From positions 124,001 through 188,000 of the forward strand of contig NZ_FNIG01000005.1 in NCBI RefSeq assembly GCF_900103915.1: DNA of 64,000 nt. Reading direction: 5' to 3'. The notes beneath the pieces were generated by a model. It was given only the letters and a program-made list of their open reading frames with translations, did no database searches and had not been told where the DNA came from. Position 1 is the stretch's first letter. Each line of letters opens with the position of its first letter. Made by a program: the position numbers and the translations under genes. The stretch is from Tenuibacillus multivorans. Lineage in GTDB: Bacteria > Bacillota > Bacilli > Bacillales > Alkalibacillaceae. Below are positions 42,569 to 51,871 of the stretch, piece after piece.

Positions 42569-42775
42569 TTCTAAATGACTACGACAAAATGTCTAAAATT
42601 TCTGGCAAATGAACCGATAAATAAAATATAACCTTATGAGAGACATCTGAGGTGACAGATGTCTTTATTTATTAGGCTGTTTTTATTAAATATTGCTTAT
42701 TATGTCTACAGCGATGATAAAGAGCAATAAAGTATGCGGAAACAGCGATTTATTAAAAAGAGAGGTGGGGGTTCT

Positions 42776-44560
42776 TTGAATCTATTTAAATCGATTAAGG
42801 CAAAATTAATAATCATGATGCTCTTATTATTAATTATTCCGTTAGTCATCGTAGGGTTTATCAGCCATAGCAACACGGCTATTATGGAACGCTCTATTAT
42901 TCCGAAAGCAGAGTTAGAACAGGCAGACAGTGACATCGCTGATACGTTCCAAGAGTATGAGGGGTTATTAACTGAAATTACGGAAATGCAGGAGCTTCAG
43001 TATCAGTCTGCATCTATTCCTGAAGGGTCTGGTTCTGAATATGCACATTTACCAAGCATCAATGATCCTGACAAAATCGAGTATTATAGCGAGTTTTTTA
43101 GTGAGCAATTAGAAGGATATGATTACGTACTTAATTCCTATATGGCGACAATTGATGGCGCGGTGTATTTTTCCGATATTCCACCGAGTGATGTCGATTT
43201 ATCCAATTTTGATTCGCGTGAAAGAGATTGGTATATTCAAGCGAGTGAAAATGAAGGGGAAGTCATCTGGACAGAGCCTTATCTAGATGCGATAACAGGC
43301 GGTTCGACGATTACGTTAGCTCGTACCGTAACGAATGATCAAGGTGAGGTAATTGGCGTCTATGGTATTGACTTTGAGATGAGTGCTTTAGCAACAGCTC
43401 TAAGAAATGAATCGCTATTAACGACGATTATCGTATCAACCATTGCTGCGGTCATTGGTATTATAGCTGTTCTTCTGTTTGTTAGAAGGATTACGAATAA
43501 GCTTACGACCGTTCAGGATGGATTATCGAGTGTAGCCGAGGGTGACCTTTCTCATCCAGTTGAAGTGAAAAGTAACGATGAGCTTGGCGATCTTGCAGAT
43601 AGTTATAATCAAATGATTGATAATATGCGTGGCTTAATTTCAAGCGTTATCGATACATCTGAACAGGTTGCGGCATCTTCTGAACAGTTAAGTGCGAATG
43701 CAGATGAGACCACGCGTGCATCCGAACAAATCTCAGGTTCGATTCAGGAAGTCTCCAATGGTAATGAGCAACAGGTCGAAAATGTTACACGGTCAACAAA
43801 TTTTGTTGAAGATATTTCAAATAACATCCGTGAAATTTCTAACCGAACTGAACGCGTCACGTCATCATCTGTTGAAACATCTGAAAAAGCAGGACATGGT
43901 GAGCGTGTTATTACGCAAGCAGTTGATCAAATGGAAAGCATTAGCTCTAATGTCACGAATATTGGTGATGTCATTAAAAAATTAGATGAACGATCTAATG
44001 AGATTGAACAAATTTTACAAATGATTAATGACATTTCAGAACAGACAAATCTATTAGCTTTAAATGCAGCCATTGAAGCTGCGCGAGCAGGAGAGCATGG
44101 TAAAGGGTTCGCGGTCGTGGCAGACGAGGTACGAAAATTGGCTGAGCAATCATCAGAATCAACCAATCAAATTTCTACGATTATTTATGAAATTCGTGAT
44201 CAAACGAAATATGCGGTTGAATCGGTTGAACAAGGTGTGCTGTCGGTTGATGAAGGACGTGAGCTTGTCAATCGAGCAGGTCAATCATTCAATGATATAT
44301 CTGAAGCGGTAACTCAGGTTTCGAGCCGAATGAAAGAAGTGAATGAATCAATTACAGAAATTGAAGAGCGGAACGAATCATTAGTTTCATCGATGGATGA
44401 ATTAAATAATTATACTGATAATACGTCGACTCTAGCGCAAGAGGTTGCTAGTGCAACTGAAGAACAGACAGCATCAGTCGAAGAGGTGACATCAGCAAGT
44501 TCTGCGTTGGCACAAATGGCACAAGAATTACAAGAGACAGCTGCTAAATTTAAATTATAA
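42776..44560 (+). CDS. Methyl-accepting chemotaxis protein with Cache sensor
   Basis: 594 residues from TTG 42776, chosen because GAGGTGGGGG lies just before it. First membrane helix [19 protein letters not shown]; an extracellular Cache domain at about 40-260 ([46 protein letters not shown] split over 195-220, [11 protein letters not shown]); second helix [25 protein letters not shown] at about 290-345; and the signalling tip [19 protein letters not shown]. Cache receptors often detect amino or organic acids, which fits the sugar-acid genes around it. Confidence 0.93.
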   Translation: MNLFKSIKAKLIIMMLLLLIIPLVIVGFISHSNTAIMERSIIPKAELEQADSDIADTFQEYEGLLTEITEMQELQYQSASIPEGSGSEYAHLPSINDPDKIEYYSEFFSEQLEGYDYVLNSYMATIDGAVYFSDIPPSDVDLSNFDSRERDWYIQASENEGEVIWTEPYLDAITGGSTITLARTVTNDQGEVIGVYGIDFEMSALATALRNESLLTTIIVSTIAAVIGIIAVLLFVRRITNKLTTVQDGLSSVAEGDLSHPVEVKSNDELGDLADSYNQMIDNMRGLISSVIDTSEQVAASSEQLSANADETTRASEQISGSIQEVSNGNEQQVENVTRSTNFVEDISNNIREISNRTERVTSSSVETSEKAGHGERVITQAVDQMESISSNVTNIGDVIKKLDERSNEIEQILQMINDISEQTNLLALNAAIEAARAGEHGKGFAVVADEVRKLAEQSSESTNQISTIIYEIRDQTKYAVESVEQGVLSVDEGRELVNRAGQSFNDISEAVTQVSSRMKEVNESITEIEERNESLVSSMDELNNYTDNTSTLAQEVASATEEQTASVEEVTSASSALAQMAQELQETAAKFKL

Positions 44561-44567
44561 GTTTGAT

Positions 44568-44601
44568 AAAACGGGTCCCACTATTGGGATTCGTTTTTTT
44601 A
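44568..44601 (+). terminator. Terminator after the Cache chemoreceptor
   Basis: AACGGGTCCCA-CTAT-TGGGATTCGTT (one G-T pair) followed by a T-run. Confidence 0.85.
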
Positions 44602-44658
44602 GTATATGAAACATCACCGTTAATAGTCATTGTCGAATGAACTAGACTATAATTCTAC

Positions 44659-44678
44659 AATATTTCCGAGGAAATATT
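44659..44678. promoter_or_regulatory. Perfect 20-bp palindrome upstream of the aldo/keto reductase
   Basis: AATATTTCC-GA-GGAAATATT has perfect 9-bp arms, about 85 bp upstream of the gene. It is too compact for a transcript hairpin (2-base loop), so it is more likely a protein-binding site. Regulator unknown. Confidence 0.45.
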
Positions 44679-44762
44679 TAAATTTCACAACATCTCGACA
44701 ACGGTTTAATCTTTTGTCTAATCCCATGTTTCGTTATAATAGGTAAAAAAGGAGGTCTACAT

Positions 44763-45596
44763 ATGATAAATGGCTTACAAGATCGTGTTAAATTAAATAA
44801 CGGAATTGAAATGCCGGGCTTTGGGCTTGGTGTCTATAAGGCAGAAGAGGGAAGAGAAGTGGTTGATGCTGTCCGAACCGCTGTTGATCATGGCTATCGT
44901 TTAGTGGATACAGCTTCATTTTATAAAAATGAACAAGGTGTGGGTGAAGGTATACGAGAGGCTAGTGTTGATCGTAACGATATTTTTGTTACAACAAAAG
45001 TGTGGAATGATGAACAAGGCTATGATGAAACGTTAAGAGCATTTGAAAGAAGTTTAGACCAATTAGGCTTTGATTTTCTCGATTTATATTTAATTCACTG
45101 GCCCGTTAAAGATCAGTTTAGGGATACGTGGAAGGCGATGGAGCGCTTGTATGATGAAGGTGTTATTAAAGCGATTGGTGTGAGTAATTTTCACGTTCAC
45201 CATTTACAAAATCTAATGGCAAGTGCCAATGTCAAGCCTGTAATCAACCAAATCGAGTATCACCCTCACCTAACTCAAGAGAAGGTTAAACAGTTTTGTG
45301 AAAGTGAGCATATTCGATTGGAAGCGTGGTCCCCGATGAAGAAGGGGCGTATTTTTGACGACCCAACTATCACAGAAATTGCTGATAGGTATGGAAAAAC
45401 ACCAGCACAAGTCATTCTACGCTGGGATGTTCAAAATCATGTGATTACGATTCCTAAATCAGTGACCCCAGAACGGATTAAACAAAATGCAGACATTTTT
45501 GATTTCGAATTAACGCAGGATGAAATGAATCAAATCAACGCGATGAACCAAAATGACCGCACAGGCATGAACCCAGATGAGTTTGATGAAAAATAG
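44763..45596 (+). CDS. Aldo/keto reductase (YvgN/2,5-diketogluconate reductase type)
   Basis: 277 residues. MPGFGLGVYKAEEG, the catalytic Asp-Tyr in VDTASFYKNEQGVG, the Lys in VTTKVW, the His in LDLYLIHWPVKD, and the NADPH-binding end IPKSVTPERIKQN are all present. It is the usual length for AKR5-type enzymes that reduce methylglyoxal, aldehydes or keto sugars. AAGGAGG precedes the ATG, and a strong terminator follows, so it is transcribed alone. Confidence 0.93.
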   Translation: MINGLQDRVKLNNGIEMPGFGLGVYKAEEGREVVDAVRTAVDHGYRLVDTASFYKNEQGVGEGIREASVDRNDIFVTTKVWNDEQGYDETLRAFERSLDQLGFDFLDLYLIHWPVKDQFRDTWKAMERLYDEGVIKAIGVSNFHVHHLQNLMASANVKPVINQIEYHPHLTQEKVKQFCESEHIRLEAWSPMKKGRIFDDPTITEIADRYGKTPAQVILRWDVQNHVITIPKSVTPERIKQNADIFDFELTQDEMNQINAMNQNDRTGMNPDEFDEK

Positions 45597-45597
45597 G

Positions 45598-45640
45598 AAA
45601 AATCCTAATCGGCTAGAAAGAGTCGGTTAGGATTTTTTAA
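45598..45640 (+). terminator. Terminator after the aldo/keto reductase
   Basis: AAAATCCTAATCGGCT and AGTCGGTTAGGATTTT pair around AGAA, followed by T. Confidence 0.9.
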
Positions 45641-45648
45641 ATTAAATA

Positions 45649-45712
45649 TTGTAAAACGCTTTCATTTTTTATATAATGTAACTAAACCGGTTTAGTAAAA
45701 CGATTTAGTAAT
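45649..45712 (+). promoter_or_regulatory. Promoter with cre-like site and LacI operator for the sugar-acid operon
   Basis: TTGTAA (45649-45654) and TATAAT (45672-45677) are 17 bp apart. A cre-like sequence, TGTAAAACGCTTTCA, overlaps the -35, suggesting CcpA-mediated catabolite repression. Just after the -10 is the perfect palindrome CTAAACCGGTTTAG (45682-45695), with the central CG of LacI-family operators, and a weaker second copy, TAAAACGATTTAGT, follows. Confidence 0.75.
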
Positions 45713-45736
45713 AGATAAACGAAAGGTCATTAAGCT

Positions 45737-46750
45737 ATGTCACACAAAATGAGAACGATTACAATTAAGGATGTTGCAGAGTTAGCCAATGTATCCAAAA
45801 GTACCGTTTCGCAGTATTTAAATAAACGCTACGACTATATGGGTGAGGCAACGAAACAACGAATTAAAGAAGCGATAGAAGAGTTAGGTTATCAGCCTAA
45901 TATCGTGGCTCGAAGCTTAAAGCAAAAATCGTCAACAACTATCGGTGTGATTGTCGCTAATATTTTGCATGAGTTTTCGACGCAAATTATTCGGGCGATT
46001 GAGGATCAATGCCATGAATTAGATTTTCATATTATCGTCTGTAATGCAGATGATAATCCTTACAAGGAGAAAAATTACATCGACATGCTACGCGCGAAAC
46101 AAGTTGATGGGTTGATCGTATTCCCGACAAGCGACAATGTAGAATTGTATCAAGAGCTTTTGAGACAGGGAATGCCAATTGTTTTTATCGACCGTTTAGT
46201 TTCAAATGTCGACGTTAATACAATCATGTTAGCGAATGAAGATGCGTCTAAATTTGCAGTTGATGAATTTGTTAAAAAGCAGCATGAGCGAATTGGCATT
46301 GTCACAACCTCAACCGTGAATAATGTATCACCAAGAGTTGAACGTGTTAATGGCTACCTTAAAGCACTTGAGACGCATGGGATTCCAGTTCGATCAGAAT
46401 ATATCATTTCAGCAGAACTCGACAAGGTTCAAGATGAACTCGATCAAATGATGAAACTTAAGGACCCACCCAAGGCAATCCTAGCGGGAAATGATCTGAC
46501 ATTAATTGAAATCCTAAAATACGTTAAGGAACATAACATTTCAATTCCTGATGATTTAAGCTTGATTGGTGTTGACGATGTGTCGTTTGCTGAAATCTAC
46601 AATCCAAGTATTACGACCGTAGCACAGCCGACCTTCCGAATGGGAAAGCAAGCAGCAGAGGTTTTAATTAACCAGATTAAAAACGGTGGTGACGAGGAGC
46701 GTCAAGTCTTTCGTTTCGGGCCAAAATTGATTCCGAGACAGTCTTCTTAA
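45737..46750 (+). CDS. LacI-family transcriptional repressor (KdgR-like)
   Basis: 337 residues. The N-terminal HTH is TIKDVAELANVSKSTVSQYL, with the hinge helix RSLKQKSS after NIVARSL. The periplasmic-binding-protein-like effector domain runs from IGVIVANI to the end (VDGLIVFPTS, VFIDRLVS, LIGVDDVSFAEIYNPSITTV). It resembles KdgR, which controls ketogluconate use. As first gene of an operon with its own palindromic operator upstream, it most likely represses itself and the downstream transporter and enzyme genes until a sugar-acid derivative binds. Confidence 0.92.
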   Translation: MSHKMRTITIKDVAELANVSKSTVSQYLNKRYDYMGEATKQRIKEAIEELGYQPNIVARSLKQKSSTTIGVIVANILHEFSTQIIRAIEDQCHELDFHIIVCNADDNPYKEKNYIDMLRAKQVDGLIVFPTSDNVELYQELLRQGMPIVFIDRLVSNVDVNTIMLANEDASKFAVDEFVKKQHERIGIVTTSTVNNVSPRVERVNGYLKALETHGIPVRSEYIISAELDKVQDELDQMMKLKDPPKAILAGNDLTLIEILKYVKEHNISIPDDLSLIGVDDVSFAEIYNPSITTVAQPTFRMGKQAAEVLINQIKNGGDEERQVFRFGPKLIPRQSS

Positions 46751-46764
46751 AGAGGTGACACAGG

Positions 46765-47313
46765 GTGAAAGATATCATAACGAAAATTGCCGGTGAAATC
46801 AGCGATGTATTAAATGATGTTAACGATGAGGAAGTAACCCAGTTAGCAGAGGCAATTCAATCATCGAACCGAGTTTTTGTTGCTGGTACTGGTCGAAGTG
46901 GTTTAGTTGCAAGAATGTTTGCCATGCGATTAATGCACAGTGGCTACACAGTTTATGTCGTCGGCGAAACGATTACGCCTAGCATTGAGGAAGAAGATCT
47001 TTTAATTGTAATATCTGGTTCAGGTGGGACCGCATCACTTGTTCAAAAGGTTGAAAAAGCCCGTGAAGTGGGTGTCAATGTTGCACTTGTGACGACGAAT
47101 AGCGATTCACCGATTGGAAAACTCAGCGATTATAACATCGTGATTCCAGCCGCAACGAAAAAGCAATTAACGAATCGAGATACCATTCAGCCTTTAGGTA
47201 GTCAATTTGACCAGGCAGCTCATTTGTTGCTCGATAGCATCATTGTTTATTTATTGGAACAAACGACAAGTGAACAAGCTTTCCTCAATAAAAAGCATGC
47301 AAACTTAGAGTAA
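46765..47313 (+). CDS. 6-phospho-3-hexuloisomerase-like SIS-domain protein
   Basis: 182 residues from GTG 46765, with AGAGGTGA upstream. Length and layout match 6-phospho-3-hexuloisomerase: GTGRSGLVARMFAMRLMHSG, DLLIVISGSGGTASLV and TIQPLGSQFDQAAHLLLDSII. Known enzymes mostly have SGSGET and PLGxxFE; here the Glu residues are replaced by Gly and Asp, so the substrate or catalysis may differ. It shares an operon with an HPS-like protein, the usual RuMP partner, but also with a TRAP transporter and a kinase, which is unusual. Confidence 0.78.
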   Translation: MKDIITKIAGEISDVLNDVNDEEVTQLAEAIQSSNRVFVAGTGRSGLVARMFAMRLMHSGYTVYVVGETITPSIEEEDLLIVISGSGGTASLVQKVEKAREVGVNVALVTTNSDSPIGKLSDYNIVIPAATKKQLTNRDTIQPLGSQFDQAAHLLLDSIIVYLLEQTTSEQAFLNKKHANLE

Positions 47314-47373
47314 AGCTTAACTTAAATAGCTTCTCAATTATAGATTAAATTTTTAAAAAAGGAGAGAAAAGAC

Positions 47374-48417
47374 ATGAAGAAGTTTTTATCATTGGCATTG
47401 GCAGTTGTCGCCTTTTTAGCCGCATGTGGTGGCGGTGAAGAGGAGACTAACAACGAGGGTTCAGGCGATAATGGTGAAGGTGGAAGCGATTCAATTAAAA
47501 TCGTGGCAGCCCATAACCAAACTTCTCCTGAAAACCCTTATCAAGATGGACTACTAAAATTTAAAGAAGTAGCAGAGGAAGAATCGAATGGCAACATTGA
47601 AGTAGAAGTACACGCAGGAACGCTTGGTACAGAAGAATCAGAGTTAGTTGAAAAACTAAAACTAGGTGCTGCTGACGTTGTTCTTGTATCACCAGGTTTT
47701 ATGACACAAACGGGTATTGACGAAGTTAACTTATTTGCCTTCCCTTATTTATTCGAAAGCTATGACCATTGGGAAAAAGTCGTACAAGGTGAAGTTGGGG
47801 AAGAAATGGCCCAAATCATTAATGAGAAATCTAACAATGATTTCAAATTAGTTGGTTATTGGACAGCTGGTGTAAGACACTATTATGGTAAAAAACCAAT
47901 TGAGTCAATGGACGATTTAGAAGGCATGACGATCCGTACACAGACGTCAGGTGTGGTATCGGACTACTGGAAACAAACAGGAGCAATCCCGACATCACTT
48001 GCATGGGGTGAGCTTTACCAAGGCCTTCAACAGGATGTAGTGGATTCTGCTGAAAACGCATACCCTTATTTTGTTCAGCAAAACCACCACCAAACAGACA
48101 ACGGTAAATATATTACTGAAACAGGACATGACTACACGACTCGTTTTCTATTAGTAAATGGAAATGAGTTTGACAACTATACAGAGGAACAGCAAGAAAT
48201 TATTCTAAAAGCAGCCGAAGCTTCTGTGCAGGCTGAATGGGAATCATTATATGCACAAGAGGAAGAGTATAAACAAATAGCAATCGATGATGGCGCTGAA
48301 ATTAACGAAATTGATCGTCAGCCATTCATTGAATTAGCTAAACCTTTACAAGATCAAGCAGCGGAAGAACTTGGCGTGACAGACCTATTAGAAAAAATTC
48401 GCCAAGCTGCAGAATAA
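47374..48417 (+). CDS. dctP: TRAP transporter substrate-binding lipoprotein DctP (LacI-controlled operon)
   Basis: 347 residues with a lipobox (FLAAC, Cys near residue 18) followed by a Gly/Glu-rich linker. The DctP domain has KFKEVAEEESNGNIEVEVH, LKLGAADVVLVSPGF, the Arg-bearing GMTIRTQTSG, and YQGLQQDVVDSAENAYPYF, a variant of the usual GxxDGQExP site in which DSAEN replaces DGQEN. A strong hairpin separates it from dctQ. Ligand is presumed to be a sugar acid from the operon content. Confidence 0.9.
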   Translation: MKKFLSLALAVVAFLAACGGGEEETNNEGSGDNGEGGSDSIKIVAAHNQTSPENPYQDGLLKFKEVAEEESNGNIEVEVHAGTLGTEESELVEKLKLGAADVVLVSPGFMTQTGIDEVNLFAFPYLFESYDHWEKVVQGEVGEEMAQIINEKSNNDFKLVGYWTAGVRHYYGKKPIESMDDLEGMTIRTQTSGVVSDYWKQTGAIPTSLAWGELYQGLQQDVVDSAENAYPYFVQQNHHQTDNGKYITETGHDYTTRFLLVNGNEFDNYTEEQQEIILKAAEASVQAEWESLYAQEEEYKQIAIDDGAEINEIDRQPFIELAKPLQDQAAEELGVTDLLEKIRQAAE

Positions 48418-48427
48418 TTTGTATGTA

Positions 48428-48456
48428 AGGAAAGGACCCAATTGGGGTCCTTTCCT
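48428..48456 (+). terminator. Intra-operon hairpin after dctP
   Basis: AGGAAAGGACCC (48428-48439) and GGGTCCTTTCCT (48445-48456) form a perfect 12-bp stem with a 5-base loop between dctP and dctQ. There is only a weak T-run, so it may stabilise the upstream mRNA or act as a partial terminator, raising the binding protein relative to the permease. Confidence 0.75.
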
Positions 48457-48485
48457 ATGTTCCTTTTAGATAAAGGAGGATCGAC

Positions 48486-48968
48486 ATGAACCGATTTGTT
48501 AGGCTTCTAGAGAAAACACAAATATTTGTTGGGGTTGCTTTTTTATGTGTCTTTATTGTCACAATTTTGATTCAAATCACAACAAGACACTTAGAGATTG
48601 CTGTCATCTGGACAGAAGAGGTAGCTACCCATTCATTTATATGGTCTGTGTTTATGGGTGCGGCCGTTATGGTCAATCGACGAGAACACTTCAGTTTTGA
48701 TTATTTAACAAAAAAATTAAAAGGCCGAAAACAGGCTACTTTAAATATCATTATCGATATAACTTTGATAGCTTTTAACGTTTTAATTTTCAATTATGGT
48801 ATAAAGGTCGTTGAACAATTTTGGAATTATAATTGGGTTTCTATGCCTGATTTGAAAATGGGGTACGTATGGATAGCGATTCCAATAATGGCAGGAACGA
48901 TGATTATTTATTCACTATCACATTTGGTTAAACATGTTCAGGTCTTACGTAGTGGGGAGGTGCAGTAA
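48486..48968 (+). CDS. dctQ: TRAP transporter small membrane subunit DctQ (LacI-controlled operon)
   Basis: 160 residues with four membrane segments. IWTEEVATHSFIWSVFMGAAVMVNRREHFSF is the characteristic stretch (two pieces about residues 38-68). AAGGAGG precedes the ATG. It ends 2 bp before dctM. Confidence 0.88.
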   Translation: MNRFVRLLEKTQIFVGVAFLCVFIVTILIQITTRHLEIAVIWTEEVATHSFIWSVFMGAAVMVNRREHFSFDYLTKKLKGRKQATLNIIIDITLIAFNVLIFNYGIKVVEQFWNYNWVSMPDLKMGYVWIAIPIMAGTMIIYSLSHLVKHVQVLRSGEVQ

Positions 48969-48970
48969 TA

Positions 48971-50257
48971 ATGGGATTTATTTTAGTTGGTCTTTTCATC
49001 CTCTTAATGTTTATCGGTGTTCCCATTGCGTTCGTGATTGGGATTGTGGCGTTACTTGGCATTATGAACATTGAGTATATCCCAGAATTAACTGTACCTA
49101 TGAAGATGTTAAATGGGTTAAACTCCTTCGTTCTATTGGCCGTTCCGTTATTTATTTTAGTCGCGAATTTAATGAACTCCGGTAAAATTTCAGAGAAGCT
49201 TATTGAGCTAGCCTTAGCAATGGTCGGATGGATCCGTGGTGGTTTAGCTCACGCAAACATTTTAGTTTCCATGATGTTTGCCGGTGTTTCTGGTGCTTCG
49301 CAGGCTGATACAGCTGGTGTTGGGAAAATTTTAATTCCGAGTATGAAAAAGAATGGCTATGATAAAGAAACAGCAGTTGGAATCACATCAGCTTCATCAA
49401 CAGTTGGCGTTGTTATTCCGCCGAGTATTCCAATGATTATTTTCGCTGGTTTAACGAATGCATCAGTCGGTGCGCTATTTTTAGTCGGGATTGTTCCGGG
49501 TGTATTAGTTGGCTTAGCAATGATGATTTTTGTGTATATTATCGCGGTTAAAAGGAATTATCGTAAGCAAGATCGTACAGAATTAAATAAGTTTTTGAAA
49601 TTATTAGGTGAATCGATTCCGGCTTTAATTACACCCATTATTATTATTGGTGGGATTATAACGGGATTCTTTACAGCTACAGAATCTGCAGCGGTCGCAA
49701 CTGTTTATACGTTACTGATCAGTATGTTCTTTTATAAAACATTAAAGATAAGAGATCTTCCTAAAATTTTATTTGATACGCTTGCGTTAAGCTCACTTTC
49801 TTTATTTGCCTTAGCTGCAGCGAGTGCGTTGGGTGAATTAATGAGCTTTTATCAATTAGGTTTACGTGCGCAAGAATTTTTCGTTGATTATGTTGATGCT
49901 AAATGGTTGTTTATTATCATCATCATTTTGTTCTTCTTGTTTATCGGAACATTTATGGACGCCATTCCGGCGATGATTTTATTCGTTCCTGTTATTTTGC
50001 CAACGGCCTTACAATTTGGAATTGATCCGATACACTTAGGCTTAATTGTCGTTATGACATTAGCAGTTGGTTTAATTACACCACCGTATGGCTTATGTCT
50101 ACTTCTGGCGGCCAAAATTGGGGATATGTCAATTGAACGGTCGTTTAAAGCGGTTATCCCGTATATGATTATCATTTTAGTCGTTCTATTGTTTATTGCA
50201 TTCTTCCCTGATGTTGCGTTTTATGTACCAGAGCTATTGAATCCAGATTTATTTTAG
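48971..50257 (+). CDS. dctM: TRAP transporter large permease subunit DctM (LacI-controlled operon)
   Basis: 428 residues with about 12 membrane segments. LLAVPLFILVANLMNSGKIS, FAGVSGASQADTAGVGKILI, SSTVGVVIPPSIPMIIFAG, GFFTATESAAVATVY and LAVGLITPPYGLCLLLAAKIG are the conserved DctM blocks. FAGVSGASQAD replaces the FAAISGSGPAT found in the other two DctM proteins of the window, so this transporter belongs to a different subgroup and probably moves a different substrate. Confidence 0.92.
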   Translation: MGFILVGLFILLMFIGVPIAFVIGIVALLGIMNIEYIPELTVPMKMLNGLNSFVLLAVPLFILVANLMNSGKISEKLIELALAMVGWIRGGLAHANILVSMMFAGVSGASQADTAGVGKILIPSMKKNGYDKETAVGITSASSTVGVVIPPSIPMIIFAGLTNASVGALFLVGIVPGVLVGLAMMIFVYIIAVKRNYRKQDRTELNKFLKLLGESIPALITPIIIIGGIITGFFTATESAAVATVYTLLISMFFYKTLKIRDLPKILFDTLALSSLSLFALAAASALGELMSFYQLGLRAQEFFVDYVDAKWLFIIIIILFFLFIGTFMDAIPAMILFVPVILPTALQFGIDPIHLGLIVVMTLAVGLITPPYGLCLLLAAKIGDMSIERSFKAVIPYMIIILVVLLFIAFFPDVAFYVPELLNPDLF

Positions 50258-50283
50258 TAAGGTAACTTCTAGGAGGTAAAATA

Positions 50284-51234
50284 ATGAATGACGTTATTAC
50301 GATTGGCGATGCCATGATTGCCTTTAATCCAGTATCAACAGGGCCAATGAAATTTGTAGATTCATTTAAGCGAAATATAGGTGGTGCCGAATTAAACGTT
50401 GCAATTGGTTGTGCCAGGTTAGGATTAAAATCGGGCTGGATTAGTCGTCTTGGGAACGATGAGTTCGGCCATTATATTCGTAACTTCGCCCGTGGTGAAG
50501 GGATCGATACGACGCAGGTTGGTCTAGTGGATGGCTATCCGACCTCCCTTAACTTTAAGGAGATCATGCCTGATGGTTCAGTTAGAACGTTTTACTATCG
50601 CGAAAAATCGCCGACGTTAACGATGCGACCAGAGGATTTAGACGAATCCTTTTTCAAGGAAGCGAAAATCTTGCATATTACGGGGATTTTCCCGGCGATT
50701 GATCCAAATAATTTAGCGATTACGAGACGGGCTATTGAATTAGCGAAACAACATGATGTCAAAATCGCCTTTGATCCGAATATCCGTCTTAAGCTGTGGA
50801 GTAAGGAACAAGCTCGTGAGGTTTTATCGTCTTTCTTGCAAGATGTCGATATTCTGTTATCAGGTGTTGATGAGATGGAGCTTATCCTGGGAATAAGTAA
50901 CCCGAAAGATATAATCGAAGCTTGTAAAGATAAAGGAATCGATTATATTGTGCTTAAAAATGGTGACAAGGGTTCAATCGGTTACCATGATGGTGAAACG
51001 ATTGAAGCTGATCCTGTTAAGGCAACAAAAGTTGTCGATACAGTCGGTGCAGGTGACGGTTTTGACGCAGGCTTTCTATATAGTTACTTGCAAGGCTGGT
51101 CATTAGAAAAATCATTACACTTTGCCAACACAATTGGATCGATGGTTGTAAGTGTCATAGGTGACAACGAAGGTCTTCCTTATTTAGAACATGTTTTAGA
51201 ACGACTCGGTGAAAAAGAACGTATCGAGCGATAA
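50284..51234 (+). CDS. PfkB-family sugar kinase, KdgK-like (copy 2)
   Basis: 316 residues, similar to the kinase at 39.2 kb. GGAELNVAIGCARLG is the N-terminal signature and DTVGAGDGFDAGFLYS the C-terminal signature with the catalytic Asp. FYYREKSPTLTM forms the lid, and FDPNIRLKLW is shared. It would phosphorylate the sugar or sugar acid delivered by the TRAP system. TAGGAGG precedes the ATG, and the HPS-like gene begins 13 bp after its stop. Confidence 0.85.
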   Translation: MNDVITIGDAMIAFNPVSTGPMKFVDSFKRNIGGAELNVAIGCARLGLKSGWISRLGNDEFGHYIRNFARGEGIDTTQVGLVDGYPTSLNFKEIMPDGSVRTFYYREKSPTLTMRPEDLDESFFKEAKILHITGIFPAIDPNNLAITRRAIELAKQHDVKIAFDPNIRLKLWSKEQAREVLSSFLQDVDILLSGVDEMELILGISNPKDIIEACKDKGIDYIVLKNGDKGSIGYHDGETIEADPVKATKVVDTVGAGDGFDAGFLYSYLQGWSLEKSLHFANTIGSMVVSVIGDNEGLPYLEHVLERLGEKERIER

Positions 51235-51247
51235 AGGAGGAAAACCA

Positions 51248-51871
51248 TTGAAATTACAATTAGCATTAGATCGATTATCACGAGAAGAATGTATGAGGCT
51301 TGTTCAGGACACGTATGAGTCTATTGATATTATTGAAATCGGGACGAGTGTTATTAAAGAGTATGGCATGTCAATCGTTAGAGAATTTAATGATCAGTTT
51401 CCAGACAAAATGATTATGGCTGATATGAAAACATGTGATGCGGGCGGCTACGAAACAAACCAGGCGCTTGATGCTGGTGCTGATATCGCTACGGTTATGG
51501 CATTTTCCTCTAATTTAACGATTCAGGATTGCTTAAAGGTTGGCGAAGATCATGGTAAGCACGTGATGGTTGATTTACTTGAAGTAGACTCACGGGAAAA
51601 GCTCGAACATTTAAAAGAGATTGGTGTTGAATTCGTGGGGCTTCACGTCGGTAAAGACAAGCAACAAGAAGGGAAATTCGACGTTGAACTATTTAATTTA
51701 GTTGACGATTTAGGCCTTCAAGTGGCAGTAGCAGGTGGAATTAACGAGAATACGTTACCTGACATTGTTCAAAAGAAGCCAGATATTTTAATTGTCGGCA
51801 GCGCCATTACAAAAGCTGATCAACCAAAACTAGTGGCCAAGCGAATGAAAGAGATTATTAACAATGCCTAA
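51248..51871 (+). CDS. 3-hexulose-6-phosphate synthase-like protein (OMP decarboxylase superfamily)
   Basis: 207 residues from TTG 51248, since AAAGGAGG lies just before it. LALDR, IEIGTSVIKEYG, the active-site DMKTCDAGGYE (Asp-x-Lys-x-x-Asp), VMVDLLEV, LHVGKDKQ and VAVAGGI match 3-hexulose-6-phosphate synthase more closely than 3-keto-gulonate-6-phosphate decarboxylase, which usually has HRSRD in place of HVGKD. HPS joins or splits formaldehyde and ribulose 5-phosphate. With a kinase and TRAP transporter as neighbours, cleavage or decarboxylation of a phosphorylated sugar acid is an alternative role. Confidence 0.82.
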   Translation: MKLQLALDRLSREECMRLVQDTYESIDIIEIGTSVIKEYGMSIVREFNDQFPDKMIMADMKTCDAGGYETNQALDAGADIATVMAFSSNLTIQDCLKVGEDHGKHVMVDLLEVDSREKLEHLKEIGVEFVGLHVGKDKQQEGKFDVELFNLVDDLGLQVAVAGGINENTLPDIVQKKPDILIVGSAITKADQPKLVAKRMKEIINNA

